Source of the DNA: Lachnospiraceae bacterium
GTDB taxonomy: Bacteria; Bacillota; Clostridia; Lachnospirales; Lachnospiraceae
Direction: 5' to 3'
Length of the DNA: 58,587 nt
Assembly (NCBI GenBank): GCA_017619975.1
Contig: JAFZRH010000069.1
Location: forward strand, 1 to 58,587
The position numbers were made by a program, and so were the translations under genes. The notes below the pieces were generated by a model. It was not told where the DNA came from. It was given only the letters and a program-made list of their open reading frames with translations, and did not search any database. Shown here piece by piece: positions 1-7,580 of the stretch; position 1 is the first letter of the stretch; every line of letters begins with the position of its first letter.

Positions 1-1762
1 TCTTGTACGTTACAAAGTCGCGCATGGTACGCGGGCTCAGCATCTGATGGAACGGGCAGATCTGAACAGGATTCTGGTATACGGAGTAGGCGAAGGCCAC
101 CACGTAGTTGCGCATCATGTTCATGTTCACGATCTCGTCGACCAGACCCAGCTCGCCGCAGGCGAACGGACGGGACTTGGCCGCGTAATCCTGGATGATC
201 TCGTTCATCTTCTTGATCGTGCCTTCCATGGACTCGCCGGCCTTGTATTCCTTGGCCAGACGGCGGGAGTACATGGCAGCCGCCGCGGTCTCGCCGTGCA
301 TGACGTAGATTTCGGTCGCAGCCGTGCCCAGGCTGAACGCGTTGGTGTCGTTGCCCTGCGGGCCGCCCATGACGTAGTGCGCCGCGGCGGTACCCTTGCG
401 GAGCGTGATCTCCAGCTGCGGGATGTGGCTGTTCTGGATAGAGTAGATGAGGGATTGGCCCAGGCCGAGCAGCTCGGCTTTTTCGGCGTCGTCGCCGACG
501 TCGATGCCGGTGGTATCCTGGATCCAGACGATGGGCAGTTTGTCGCGGGCGCACAGGGTGACGAACTCATTCATCTTGATTAAGCCCTGACGGTACAGCT
601 TACCGCCGATACCCACGGAGTTGGGATTCTGATCCAGCTTGTATTCCGGATAGTGCATCAGCAGGCCCTGGACGTTGGCGATGACGCCGACCAGCAGACC
701 TTCGGCCTTCGCCAGACCGGCCACGATTTCCGGACCGTAGCCCTTCTTGTATTCCAGGAACTGGCTCTTGTCAAAGAGACGGCCGATGACGTCGTAGATG
801 TCGTAGGTGCGCTTCTTGTCCATCGGGATCAGGCTGTAGAGATCGTTCGGATCGAGGGCCGGAAGAGCCGGATCGTCGACCCGGAAGAACTCCGGATTGT
901 AGGCGGGCAGGAAGGACATGTACTTCTTGATGCCGTCCAGTACGCCGTAATCGTCCGCATAGACTTCACGGAAGAAACCGGTCTGACCGTAGTGGATCGG
1001 AACGGATCCGGGAGGCGTGGCAACGAGGCCCTTGCCGGCTTCGATCAGCGCCATGGCAGCTTCTTCATCCACATAGCCCTTCGGGTTCATGCCGCCCACG
1101 ATGCCGGCACCGCCGACGGCCATGTTGGCCTTCTGGTGCGCGATCAGGATGGTCGGGCTGATGGAGTGATAGCCGCCGCCGGCCGGGTTGGTTCCGAAGA
1201 TGCCGACGATGACCGGAACACCCATCTGCTCCAGTTCCACGTTGCGATAGAAAGGCGTGCCGCCGCCGCGGCGGTTCGGATACACCTTCTCCTGCTCGTC
1301 CAGCTTAACGCCGGAGCAGTTTAAGACGTAGACCAGCGGAATGTGCAGGCACTTCGCCGTATCGGAGGCACGCAGCAGGTTGTCGGCCTGTCCGGGGATC
1401 CAGGCGCCGGCCAGCTTCTTGTTGTCGGAAGCAACGATCAGTGCCCAGTGGCCGCTGATGCGGCCCAGGCCCTTCACGATGGCGGTGGAGCCGTGGGAGT
1501 TGTGCTGCGGGTTGTAAAGACTGTTCAGAGGGCACCAGGTACCCGGATCGACCAGGTATTCCAGACGCTGCATGGCGGTGAGCTCGCCGCCTTTGTTCAC
1601 GGCTTCATCGGGCTTGCCGGCCTGAATGGCGTTGACGGCAGCTTCGTACAGCTCTTTCTCAATGGCCAGGATCTGCTGCTCGTTCGCTTCATTGCGGGCG
1701 CGCAGCGGCTTGCCGACCTGAGGCATGGCCTGGAAGTAGCTGGGCATTGAATAGAATCCCAT
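1..1762 (-). CDS. gcdA: Glutaconyl-CoA decarboxylase, alpha (carboxytransferase) subunit, 3' end off the window
   Basis: Carboxytransferase of the sodium-pumping glutaconyl-CoA decarboxylase: it moves the carboxyl group of glutaconyl-CoA to biotin on GcdC, giving crotonyl-CoA. The minus frame is open from ATG at 1762 to the window edge, 587 codons with no stop; the Acidaminococcus protein is about this long, so only a few residues should be missing. The N-terminus reads MGFYSMPSYFQAMPQVGKPL, followed by acyl-CoA carboxylase/carboxytransferase-type sequence (GTNPAGGGYHSISP, GGAGIVGGMNPKGY, WIQDTTGIDVGDDAE). A GGAGG lies about 8 bases before the ATG. It is the third gene of gctA-gctB-gcdA, the order known from glutamate-fermenting anaerobes, which supports decarboxylase over propionyl/methylmalonyl enzymes. 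Biotin-carrier and membrane subunits (gcdB, C, D) and hgdCAB are expected off the left edge. Because no stop is visible, the exact C-terminus is unknown. Confidence 0.93.
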   Translation of the reverse strand, partial: MGFYSMPSYFQAMPQVGKPLRARNEANEQQILAIEKELYEAAVNAIQAGKPDEAVNKGGELTAMQRLEYLVDPGTWCPLNSLYNPQHNSHGSTAIVKGLGRISGHWALIVASDNKKLAGAWIPGQADNLLRASDTAKCLHIPLVYVLNCSGVKLDEQEKVYPNRRGGGTPFYRNVELEQMGVPVIVGIFGTNPAGGGYHSISPTILIAHQKANMAVGGAGIVGGMNPKGYVDEEAAMALIEAGKGLVATPPGSVPIHYGQTGFFREVYADDYGVLDGIKKYMSFLPAYNPEFFRVDDPALPALDPNDLYSLIPMDKKRTYDIYDVIGRLFDKSQFLEYKKGYGPEIVAGLAKAEGLLVGVIANVQGLLMHYPEYKLDQNPNSVGIGGKLYRQGLIKMNEFVTLCARDKLPIVWIQDTTGIDVGDDAEKAELLGLGQSLIYSIQNSHIPQLEITLRKGTAAAHYVMGGPQGNDTNAFSLGTAATEIYVMHGETAAAAMYSRRLAKEYKAGESMEGTIKKMNEIIQDYAAKSRPFACGELGLVDEIVNMNMMRNYVVAFAYSVYQNPVQICPFHQMLSPRTMRDFVTYK

Positions 1763-1801
1763 ATTGTTTTTCCTCCAAATGTTATTTCAAAGGGATATCG
1801 T

Positions 1802-2617
1802 TCAGGCCTTCGGCACCTTGATGAACGCCTGGCCGGGGTCGATGTCGTGACGGATCGTCTTGATGATGTCCGGGGTCGGGCCTTCCATCAGCTGGGCTCT
1901 TTCGTCGATGATCAGCGGGAAATCCGGGATCGCGGCCTTGATCTCTTCCGGCGTGGAATAAGGATAATAGTAGGCCAGATACATTCTCTTGGACTCTTCG
2001 TCGAACTTCATGATGCCCATGTCGGTGACGACCATCTGCGGGCCGCGGTTGCCGGGCAGGCCGACTTTTTCACGTCCGCCGGGGCCGTCCATCCAGCCGC
2101 AGGAGGTGATGTAGTCGACTTTGTTCACGAATTTGGTCTTGTCGAGCTTGATCATGATGATGGTGTTGCAGAAGCCGGCAATGCCGTTGGCGCCGCCGGA
2201 ACCGGTGAAGCGGACCTGAGGCTTGACATAATCGCCCTTGCCGTAGATGCAGGTGGAGTTCACGTTGCCGTAAGGGTCGATCTGGGCGCCGCCGATGAAA
2301 GCGATCAGACGGTCGGAATCATGCAGCCACTCGTTGGCCTCGAAGCCCACGAAGCGGATGTTCGGCCACTGCACGGCGCAGTGCGCCATGAAGCGCAGGT
2401 CGCCGACGGAACGCGGCACTTCCACGGGGGAGCAGTCCATTAAGCCGCTCTCCACGATGGGATGGCAGCTGGGGCAGATCACGGCCTTGGCCAGGGAAGC
2501 GCCGATCAGCGGCAGTCCCGTGCCGACGATAACGATCTGGTTCTCTTTGATGTTCTTTGCAATGGCGAAAGCCTGCATTTCGGACATGGTATATCCGTAG
2601 GTTTTGTAGTCGTACAT
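1802..2617 (-). CDS. gctB: Glutaconate CoA-transferase, subunit B
   Basis: Small catalytic subunit (271 aa) of the heterooctameric glutaconate CoA-transferase, which moves CoA from acetyl-CoA to (R)-2-hydroxyglutarate or glutaconate in the cytoplasm. The sequence fits the family throughout: IVGTGLPLIGASLAK near residues 31-44, PIVESGLMDCS near 53-63, and the glycine-rich GSGGANGIAGF stretch. Glu56 in VESG sits where the Acidaminococcus catalytic glutamate (Glu54 of the beta subunit) is found; family knowledge says it forms the CoA-thioester intermediate. Length matches the usual 266 or so residues. It starts 20 bases after gctA and ends about 40 bases before gcdA, so all three probably share one transcript from the promoter near 3781-3809. 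Confidence 0.93.
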   Translation of the reverse strand: MYDYKTYGYTMSEMQAFAIAKNIKENQIVIVGTGLPLIGASLAKAVICPSCHPIVESGLMDCSPVEVPRSVGDLRFMAHCAVQWPNIRFVGFEANEWLHDSDRLIAFIGGAQIDPYGNVNSTCIYGKGDYVKPQVRFTGSGGANGIAGFCNTIIMIKLDKTKFVNKVDYITSCGWMDGPGGREKVGLPGNRGPQMVVTDMGIMKFDEESKRMYLAYYYPYSTPEEIKAAIPDFPLIIDERAQLMEGPTPDIIKTIRHDIDPGQAFIKVPKA

Positions 2618-2637
2618 AGTCGTTTTGCCTCCTGCCC

Positions 2638-3735
2638 TTAGTGTCTCGTGGAATAGCCCAGATGCGGCTCGACGCGCAGATCCGTAAGTCTCTTGCCGCC
2701 GATCACGTCAAGCAGCTCTTCGTGCGTCTTCACGCCGTACACGTATTTCTGGAGATAATCCTTGAAGGTCTCGGGAACCTTGGTGCCGTCGGCGGCATCC
2801 TTGGCAGCCTGTTCGGCCTTTTCGGCAGCCGCTGCCAGCTTGGCGTCGGCGGGCTTTAAGTCAGCCGCCTTGCGGGCCTTGGCGGCAGCCTTCGCCAGCT
2901 TGGCGACGGCATCGGCCTCGTCCACATAGTTGGAAGCTTTGTCGTATTCCTTTAAGGTCTTGTCGTCATTGTCATAGTAGCCGTAGCACTGGCTCGGCCA
3001 GGCGCCGAACGGCGCGCGGACAACGGCGTCAACGCATTCACCGAAGATCTTGGTCAGAGTCGGGTCGCGGCGGATGTACTCGTCGCTGACGATCTCTTCG
3101 CAGGTCACGATGGTGCGCTTTGCGGCGATGGCGATATCCACGTCGTGGAATTCATCGCCCAGCAGGATGCAGGTGCCGTCCGGAGAGGCCTGCTGCACAT
3201 GGATGATCGCGCAGTCCAGCTTCGGGACGGGGACAGCCACGACTTTTTCGCCGGGGTTGAAAGGATTGTCCACAAAGGCAAGCTTTAAGTTGTCAACGCT
3301 GGGAAGCTCTTTGCGCTTCTCTTCGCTGATGCCCCAGTACTCGCACAGACCGGAGCCCATCATCAGACGGACGGGCAGGAAAGGCAGGCCTAAAGAGGCG
3401 GCATGCAGCTGCAGCATCAGAACGTCCTGGCTGTAGTCTTCGTAGATCATTTCGCCCTTCTCAATGGCAGCGCGGAAACGGCGGGATACGTTGGTGTAGC
3501 CGGAGTTCGCGGTGTAGCAGTTAATGTAAACTTTTACACGGCCTTCTCCGATCAGCATATCCCAGTCACCGCCGGCGGGACCCGCCCAAACGGTGAAGTC
3601 GGTTTTGCCCTGACGAAGGATCTCATAGGCTGCGGCATAGGGCTTCCGGTTGGTGGTAAAGCCGCCGAAGCAGATGGTGTCGCCGTTTTGCACGTACTTT
3701 TCAACGGCTTCCGACAAGGTGCATACTTTGTTCAT
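2638..3735 (-). CDS. gctA: Glutaconate CoA-transferase, subunit A, with an Ala/Lys-rich insert
   Basis: Large subunit of glutaconate CoA-transferase. I start it at ATG 3735 (MNKVCTLSEAVEKYVQNGDT) because an AAAGGAGAT lies upstream of it, while the longer in-frame ATG at 3765 has no ribosome-binding site. That gives 365 aa, some 45 more than the 320 aa of the Acidaminococcus protein. The excess is visible as one block, about residues 273-318, made almost only of Ala, Lys, Asp and Glu (KLAKAAAKARKAAD, KLAAAAEKAEQAAKDAAD) between an ordinary YYDNDDKTLKEYDKAS segment and an ordinary KYVYGVKTHEELLDVIGGKR C-terminus. The block is predicted helical or coiled and looks like an inserted surface arm. 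First gene of the operon with gctB and gcdA. Confidence 0.92.
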   Translation of the reverse strand: MNKVCTLSEAVEKYVQNGDTICFGGFTTNRKPYAAAYEILRQGKTDFTVWAGPAGGDWDMLIGEGRVKVYINCYTANSGYTNVSRRFRAAIEKGEMIYEDYSQDVLMLQLHAASLGLPFLPVRLMMGSGLCEYWGISEEKRKELPSVDNLKLAFVDNPFNPGEKVVAVPVPKLDCAIIHVQQASPDGTCILLGDEFHDVDIAIAAKRTIVTCEEIVSDEYIRRDPTLTKIFGECVDAVVRAPFGAWPSQCYGYYDNDDKTLKEYDKASNYVDEADAVAKLAKAAAKARKAADLKPADAKLAAAAEKAEQAAKDAADGTKVPETFKDYLQKYVYGVKTHEELLDVIGGKRLTDLRVEPHLGYSTRH

Positions 3736-3780
3736 AATAAATGATATCTCCTTTCGGTTTATCATACTTTGTCAGATATT

Positions 3781-3809
3781 ATATTAGCAAGGTTTTCCCC
3801 CGAAGTCAA
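3781..3809 (-). promoter_or_regulatory. Promoter of gctA-gctB-gcdA
   Basis: Read on the minus strand, TTGACT (3804-3809), a 17-base spacer and TAATAT (3781-3786) form a good vegetative promoter. Transcription would start near 3774, about 40 bases before the gctA ATG. A second -10-like TATAAT overlaps at 3778-3783 but its spacer would be 20. Confidence 0.6.
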
Positions 3810-3827
3810 ACAAAACCTTGCTGATAT
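3781..3827. repeat. Large inverted repeat over the gct promoter (candidate operator)
   Basis: ATATTAGCAAGGTTTT (3781-3796) and AAAACCTTGCTGATAT (3812-3827) are inverted copies matching at 15 of 16 positions, separated by 15 bases. The gct -35 lies in the spacer and the -10 in the promoter-proximal arm. Because the start site lies outside the repeat it would not be part of the gct transcript, so a protein-binding site is more likely than an RNA hairpin. Regulator unknown. Confidence 0.55.
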
Positions 3828-3921
3828 TGACCTATTCTGATGAAAAAAACGATATTTTCTCTTTAATACCGATCTTGCGCCGCCGCCCGTAAATAAAAAC
3901 GCGAAAAACAGCCTTTCGTTC

Positions 3922-3951
3922 TTGACAGAGTCCCCTCCGAGTGAGTAAAAT
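3922..3951 (+). promoter_or_regulatory. Promoter of crt
   Basis: TTGACA (3922-3927), 18-base spacer and TAAAAT (3946-3951), followed by a GGGAGG ribosome-binding site (3985-3990) 7 bases before the crt ATG. It is divergent from the gct promoter in a 260-base intergenic region. Confidence 0.65.
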
Positions 3952-3997
3952 GAAGGCGGTATAAAACTGTCCGATACGGTTTCCGGGAGGATAAAGT

Positions 3998-4774
3998 ATG
4001 GAAATGGTTCTGTTTGAGGAAAAAGGTCTTGTGGGGGTAATCACCATTAACCGCCCCAAGGTCTTGAATGCGCTGTGCTCTCAGGTTCTGGATGAACTGA
4101 ATGAAGTGCTGGATTCGATCGATACGAAGAAGCTCCGCTGTCTCGTCGTGACCGGTGCCGGGGAAAAATCCTTCGTGGCCGGCGCGGACATCTCCGAGAT
4201 GAGCACCCTGAATAAAGAACAGGGCGAAGCCTTCGGCAGGAAGGGAAACGACGTCTTCTTAAAGCTGGAAGCGTTCCCGCTTCCGACCGTTGCGGCCGTG
4301 AACGGTTTTGCTCTGGGCGGCGGCTGTGAGCTGGCGATGGCCTGTGATATCCGCTACTGCAGCGAAAACGCCATGTTCGGCCAGCCGGAAGTCGGTCTGG
4401 GCATCACGCCCGGCTTCGGCGGCACGCAGCGTCTGGCCCGCATCGTCGGTACCGGGATGGCCAAGGAGCTGGTCTTCTCCGCCCGCAACATCAAGGCGCC
4501 GGAAGCGCTGCGCATCGGCTTGGTAAACGCGGTATATCCGGCCGAAGAACTGATGCCCGCCGTCATGAAGCTGGCGGAACGCATCGCGAACAACGCCCCC
4601 ATCGCCGTCCAGGCCGCGAAACGCGCCATGACGGAAGGGATCTCCCTGCCGATCGGTCAGGCCGTTGTCTGTGAAGAAAAAGCCTTCGGTTCCTGCTTTG
4701 CGACCGAAGACCAGCGGGAAGGCATGGGCGCCTTCTTAGAGAAGAGAAAACCCACCGGGTTTGTGAACAGGTAG
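3998..4774 (+). CDS. crt: 3-hydroxybutyryl-CoA dehydratase (crotonase)
   Basis: Reversibly hydrates crotonyl-CoA to 3-hydroxybutyryl-CoA in the cytoplasm. The 258-aa protein has the whole enoyl-CoA hydratase fold: oxyanion-hole segment GAGEKSFVAGADISEM near residue 60 and the AVNGFALGGGCELAMACD and FGQPEVGLGITPGFGGTQRL segments, which contain the two catalytic glutamates of the family. Length is standard. It has its own promoter and is followed by a hairpin-rich repeat and then hbd, so the two genes are probably co-expressed. In this organism crotonyl-CoA would come both from glutaconyl-CoA and from acetoacetyl-CoA, and Crt-Hbd gives the branch between them. Confidence 0.94.
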   Translation: MEMVLFEEKGLVGVITINRPKVLNALCSQVLDELNEVLDSIDTKKLRCLVVTGAGEKSFVAGADISEMSTLNKEQGEAFGRKGNDVFLKLEAFPLPTVAAVNGFALGGGCELAMACDIRYCSENAMFGQPEVGLGITPGFGGTQRLARIVGTGMAKELVFSARNIKAPEALRIGLVNAVYPAEELMPAVMKLAERIANNAPIAVQAAKRAMTEGISLPIGQAVVCEEKAFGSCFATEDQREGMGAFLEKRKPTGFVNR

Positions 4775-4784
4775 GGAGCAAGTC

Positions 4785-4837
4785 GCCCTCACCCTGTCAG
4801 CTTCGCTGACATCCCTCCCCCGCTTCCGGGGGAGGGC
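4785..4837. repeat. Small hairpin repeat between crt and hbd (REP/MITE-like)
   Basis: Two nested hairpins: TGTCAGC-TTC-GCTGACA (4795-4811) and CCCTCCCCC-N6-GGGGGAGGG (4813-4836). The outer GCCCTCACCC (4785-4794) also pairs at 9 of 10 positions with GGGGGAGGGC (4828-4837), so alternative folds exist. A GTCAGCTTCGCTGAC hairpin next to a CCCTC/GAGGG hairpin resembles dispersed small repeats I recall from Clostridia genomes. It is not followed by a T-run, so it is not a plain terminator. Confidence 0.5.
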
Positions 4838-4873
4838 AAGAAATAAAGATAATTTTTTAGGAGGAACCTCACT

Positions 4874-5710
4874 ATGAAAGTAGCAATTTTCGGCGCCGGC
4901 ACTATGGGCAGCGGTATCGCCCAGGTTTTTGCAGCCAAGGGACACACTGCCCTGATGTACGCTTCCAGCGTAGCATCCGCTCAGCGTCACAAGGACAAAC
5001 TCTCCGCTTCCCTGCAGAAGCGCGTTGACAAGGGCAAAATGACTCAGGAAGCCAAGGACGCCTTAATGGCCAACGTTCTGGTAGAGGAAAAGTCCGCAGC
5101 GGCCGACGCCGATCTGGTCATCGAATGCGTCAAGGAAGAAATGGCAACCAAGCGCGAACTGTTAAACGAACTGGATGCGATGTGCAAGGAAAGCACCATT
5201 TTCGCGACCAACACCTCCTCTCTGTCCGTGACCGAGATGGGTCTTGGCTTAAAGCACCCGGTCATCGGCATGCACTTCTTCAACCCTGTGCCTTCCATGA
5301 AGCTCATCGAAGTCATCCGCGGCGCGAATACCACCGATGAGACCTTCGACTTCATCTACAAGCTGAGTCAGGAAATCGGCAAGGATCCGATCGAAGTGGC
5401 GGAAGCCCCCGGCTTCGTCGTCAACCGTGTCCTGATTCCCGAGATCAACGAAGCCATCGGCCTGGTCGAGACCGGCGTTGCCTCCGTCGAAGACATCGAC
5501 AAGGCCATGAAGCTCGGCGCCAATCATCCGATGGGCCCGCTGGAACTGGGCGATTTCATCGGTCTGGACGTCTGCCTGGCGATCATGGACGTTCTGTACA
5601 GCGAGACCGGCGATCCCAAGTATCGTCCTGCTCTTCTGCTTAAGAAGATGGTCCGTGCCGGCAAGCTCGGCCGCAAGTCCGGCAAGGGCTTCTACGATTA
5701 CAGCAAGTAA
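4874..5710 (+). CDS. hbd: 3-hydroxybutyryl-CoA dehydrogenase
   Basis: NAD(P)-dependent oxidation of 3-hydroxybutyryl-CoA to acetoacetyl-CoA, or the reverse in butyrate synthesis. 278 aa, the usual length. It opens with the Rossmann motif [11 protein letters not shown] (residues 7-17), followed by [11 protein letters not shown], the catalytic-histidine segment [19 protein letters not shown], and a 3HCDH C-terminal domain ending [18 protein letters not shown] sits 10 bases before the ATG. It lies 100 bases after crt across the hairpin repeat and is closed by a strong terminator. Confidence 0.95.
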   Translation: MKVAIFGAGTMGSGIAQVFAAKGHTALMYASSVASAQRHKDKLSASLQKRVDKGKMTQEAKDALMANVLVEEKSAAADADLVIECVKEEMATKRELLNELDAMCKESTIFATNTSSLSVTEMGLGLKHPVIGMHFFNPVPSMKLIEVIRGANTTDETFDFIYKLSQEIGKDPIEVAEAPGFVVNRVLIPEINEAIGLVETGVASVEDIDKAMKLGANHPMGPLELGDFIGLDVCLAIMDVLYSETGDPKYRPALLLKKMVRAGKLGRKSGKGFYDYSK

Positions 5711-5733
5711 TTGGTCATTTTTTCACAAAAACG

Positions 5734-5762
5734 GCCCGGCGCGCAGGCGCCGGGCTTTGTTA
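5734..5762 (+). terminator. Rho-independent terminator after hbd
   Basis: GCCCGGCGC (5734-5742), loop GCAG, GCGCCGGGC (5747-5755), then TTTGTTAT. A 9-bp GC stem with a T-rich tail, 24 bases after the hbd stop. Confidence 0.8.
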
Positions 5763-5782
5763 TGCGGCTGTGAGCCTTTTGT

Positions 5783-6460
5783 TCAGCGGATTTCCCAGGC
5801 TTCCGTCAGCTTGGCCAGCAGGGTCTTCAGCTGCTCTTTCTCCGTTTCATCGAGGGCTCCGAAGATATCGCGATGTCCCCGCTGCGCCGCTTTCTCCTTT
5901 CCCGCCTCGGTCAGGGAGACCGTCACTCTGCGGTGATCTTCCTCCAGACGGATGCGGCTGATGAGGCCGCGGGCTTCCATTTTACCTAAAAGCTCCGAAA
6001 GCGAGCCGGGCATAACGCCCATCAGTTCCGTCAGCTCGCGCTGGGACAGGCTTCCGCCGCCCAGATCCAGCAGCCTGAGGACGCGGCGCGTTCCGCGGTG
6101 CTCCAGCGGCAGGCGCTCCAGTGCTCTGTGCGAACGGATCCACAGGCCCATCAGGCTGTCCGGATCCGGCATGGGCGGGAAGGGCCTGCCCATGGGATGC
6201 GGACCGAAGGGACCGTGCGCAGGCATGCCTTCCGGACGAGGGCAGCCGGGTCCGAAATCACCGGGCTGAGGGCAGCCGGGTCCGAAATCACCGGGGCGAT
6301 GGCAGCCGGGCCCTCTCATGCCTTCCGGGCGGCAGTGTCTGCGGTGCCCTTCCTTCCTGTTTTCATCGGGGCAGTTGATGTTTTCGTCGGTGTTGTTGAT
6401 GTTTTCGTCGGTGTTGTTGGCAGTGTTGTCACAGATTTCAGCATTTTTGATTTCAGTCAT
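5783..6460 (-). CDS. MarR-family regulator with a repetitive Gly/Pro/His/Cys-rich N-terminal extension
   Basis: Winged-helix DNA-binding regulator, 225 aa. The C-terminal 120 residues or so form the MarR domain (LGGGSLSQRELTELMG, SLSELLGKMEARGLISR, wing EEDHRRVTVSLTEAGKEKA). The first 100 residues are unlike ordinary MarR proteins: NTDENIN occurs twice in tandem, then HRRHCRPEGM and repeats of PGDFGPGCP with many His and Cys, and PHPMGRPFPPMPDP. The extension is probably disordered, and its His/Cys content suggests metal binding, which is inference. Its own promoter carries a repeated 14-mer that may be its operator. The gene is convergent with hbd. No transporter gene is adjacent, so its target is unknown. 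Confidence 0.85.
   Translation of the reverse strand: MTEIKNAEICDNTANNTDENINNTDENINCPDENRKEGHRRHCRPEGMRGPGCHRPGDFGPGCPQPGDFGPGCPRPEGMPAHGPFGPHPMGRPFPPMPDPDSLMGLWIRSHRALERLPLEHRGTRRVLRLLDLGGGSLSQRELTELMGVMPGSLSELLGKMEARGLISRIRLEEDHRRVTVSLTEAGKEKAAQRGHRDIFGALDETEKEQLKTLLAKLTEAWEIR
6241..6310. repeat. 30-bp tandem repeat inside the marR gene
   Basis: Two 30-base units (6241-6270 and 6271-6300) share their first 25 bases, and a 10-base partial third unit starts at 6301. Being a multiple of three, it encodes a repeated 10-residue PGDFGPGCP-type unit. Copy number could vary between strains without changing the frame. Confidence 0.85.
6374..6415. repeat. 21-bp tandem repeat inside the marR gene
   Basis: Two identical 21-base units (6374-6394, 6395-6415) encode the doubled NTDENIN near the N-terminus of the MarR protein. 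Confidence 0.85.
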
Positions 6461-6495
6461 TCGTCAGTCTCCTTTCTTTGTGCAAAAATCTTTAT

Positions 6496-6547
6496 GTACC
6501 TAAAGAATACAAAACATTCTGTTATTTGTCAAGGTACCTAACGAATA
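6496..6547 (-). promoter_or_regulatory. marR promoter with a duplicated candidate operator
   Basis: On the minus strand TTGACA (6527-6532), 17-base spacer and TATTCT (6504-6509) form the promoter. The 14-mer GTACCTAAAGAATA (6496-6509) covers the -10 and GTACCTAACGAATA (6534-6547) lies directly upstream of the -35; they differ at one base and are 38 bases apart. Each contains a TTAGGTAC core that is close to palindromic. Autoregulation by the MarR protein is inference. Confidence 0.55.
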
Positions 6548-6594
6548 TTTTTTGTGAACTTTCTGTGAACACATTCGGTTCTTACATCCACGCT

Positions 6595-6636
6595 AAAAGG
6601 CCTGTGAAAGGAGGAACGGCCCCCTTCTCACAGGCC
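6595..6636 (-). terminator. Terminator of the PPC-domain gene
   Basis: On the minus strand GGCCTGTGA (6628-6636) pairs with TCACAGGCC (6599-6607), with CCTTCT/AGGAGG pairing further in, then TTTTAGC. It lies about 30 bases after the stop of the PPC-domain gene. Confidence 0.7.
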
Positions 6637-6664
6637 CTTATGACGCCGTCGCGCCGCACGGCAC

Positions 6665-7087
6665 TTAGTCCAGCTTAAACAGGTTCAGACCGATCTCCTC
6701 GTCGTAATACCGATCGATCTGTCCGTCGATCACACGGATGACCATCTCTCCCGTCGCGCTGATGACCGCACGGCTTAAATGACCGCCGAAGACCTCGCCT
6801 TTCTCGTTTCCGGCACTCATATGCAGGTGCGCGTAATACGCCCCTTTCATCGTGGAGATGGTGCCGGTCAGCGATACGATTTCAAAAACCCCTTCAAAAT
6901 GATTGCCGTAAAACTTCTTTTCCTCCGTATTAAAGACGCCGACCGTAAACTCTTTTACGGCGCCGAGCGCGGAAATCTCCGCCAGACGGATCTCTTCTGC
7001 CGCCGCCACCTTCTGCAGCTGTTCCAGGATTTCTTCCCCTTTATCAAAGCGCACGAAGATCGTATCTCCAAACCGTTTGTACTGCAT
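6665..7087 (-). CDS. PPC (DUF296) domain protein
   Basis: 140-aa single-domain protein of the PPC/DUF296 family (plant and prokaryote conserved; AT-hook-associated in plants). The family signature HLHMSAGNEKGEVFGGHL is clear near residues 87-104; in solved bacterial homologues such histidines bind zinc. The protein is usually a trimer with unclear function; some members are annotated as DNA-binding. AGGAGAGGGGGA precedes the ATG. It is monocistronic, with its own terminator. No neighbour points to a specific role. Confidence 0.85.
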   Translation of the reverse strand: MQYKRFGDTIFVRFDKGEEILEQLQKVAAAEEIRLAEISALGAVKEFTVGVFNTEEKKFYGNHFEGVFEIVSLTGTISTMKGAYYAHLHMSAGNEKGEVFGGHLSRAVISATGEMVIRVIDGQIDRYYDEEIGLNLFKLD

Positions 7088-7152
7088 GCTTCCCCCTCTC
7101 CTGCCGGAAAAATAAAATCTGCCGCCGAAATATCCGGTACACTGTGCCGGGT

Positions 7153-7461
7153 TCAGGCATTGACGCTGTCCCCGTCCAGACTGCCGCCATCCGTTGTGCC
7201 GTTCAGTTCTCCGCCGGCTTCCTGGGCACTGTCTTTTAAATTCTCATCTGTTTCCGCCCACAGCGCTGTCAGCGAGGCGCCGCATTCCGGGCAGGTTTTT
7301 GAACCCAGACTGATCTTTTTCCCGCAGGCCGGACAGAAAAACTGAAGACCTTCCTGCGTTTTTTCCTCTTCCGGCACCTGCGCCACCGCATCCATCGGCA
7401 CATATTCCGGCATTTCCTGATTATAGGCCGGTCCGCCGTTCATGATTTCTTCTTTTCCCAT
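7153..7461 (-). CDS. Small zinc-ribbon protein
   Basis: 102-aa acidic protein with one zinc ribbon, CPACGKKISLGSKTCPECG, at about residues 43-61. The flanks are low complexity: N-terminal Met/Pro/Glu-rich and a C-terminal Gly/Asp/Asn-rich tail. No signal peptide or membrane segment is seen. AGAAGGAG precedes the ATG at 7461. A promoter (TTGAGA-17-TAGAAT) lies upstream at 7552-7580. Function not recognised; such ribbons often mediate protein contacts in clostridial small proteins. Confidence 0.7.
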   Translation of the reverse strand: MGKEEIMNGGPAYNQEMPEYVPMDAVAQVPEEEKTQEGLQFFCPACGKKISLGSKTCPECGASLTALWAETDENLKDSAQEAGGELNGTTDGGSLDGDSVNA

Positions 7462-7551
7462 GTCAACTCCTTCTGATCTTGCTGTCGGAGCGCCGGCGTC
7501 TTCGCGCCTGCCGTACTTCCGTTTTTTCAGTTTTCGACTGGTTCCGTTTTT

Positions 7552-7580
7552 ATTCTATCTGATTTTCTTTAATTTCTCAA
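7552..7580 (-). promoter_or_regulatory. Promoter of the zinc-ribbon gene
   Basis: Minus strand TTGAGA (7575-7580), 17-base spacer and TAGAAT (7552-7557), about 90 bases before the zinc-ribbon ATG. The -10 overlaps the stop of the 27-codon frame listed next. Confidence 0.5.

Noticed and set aside
47..1324. Plus-strand frames over the left edge
   Set aside because: They lie opposite gcdA, whose minus-strand frame is open for 587 codons and matches the carboxytransferase family.
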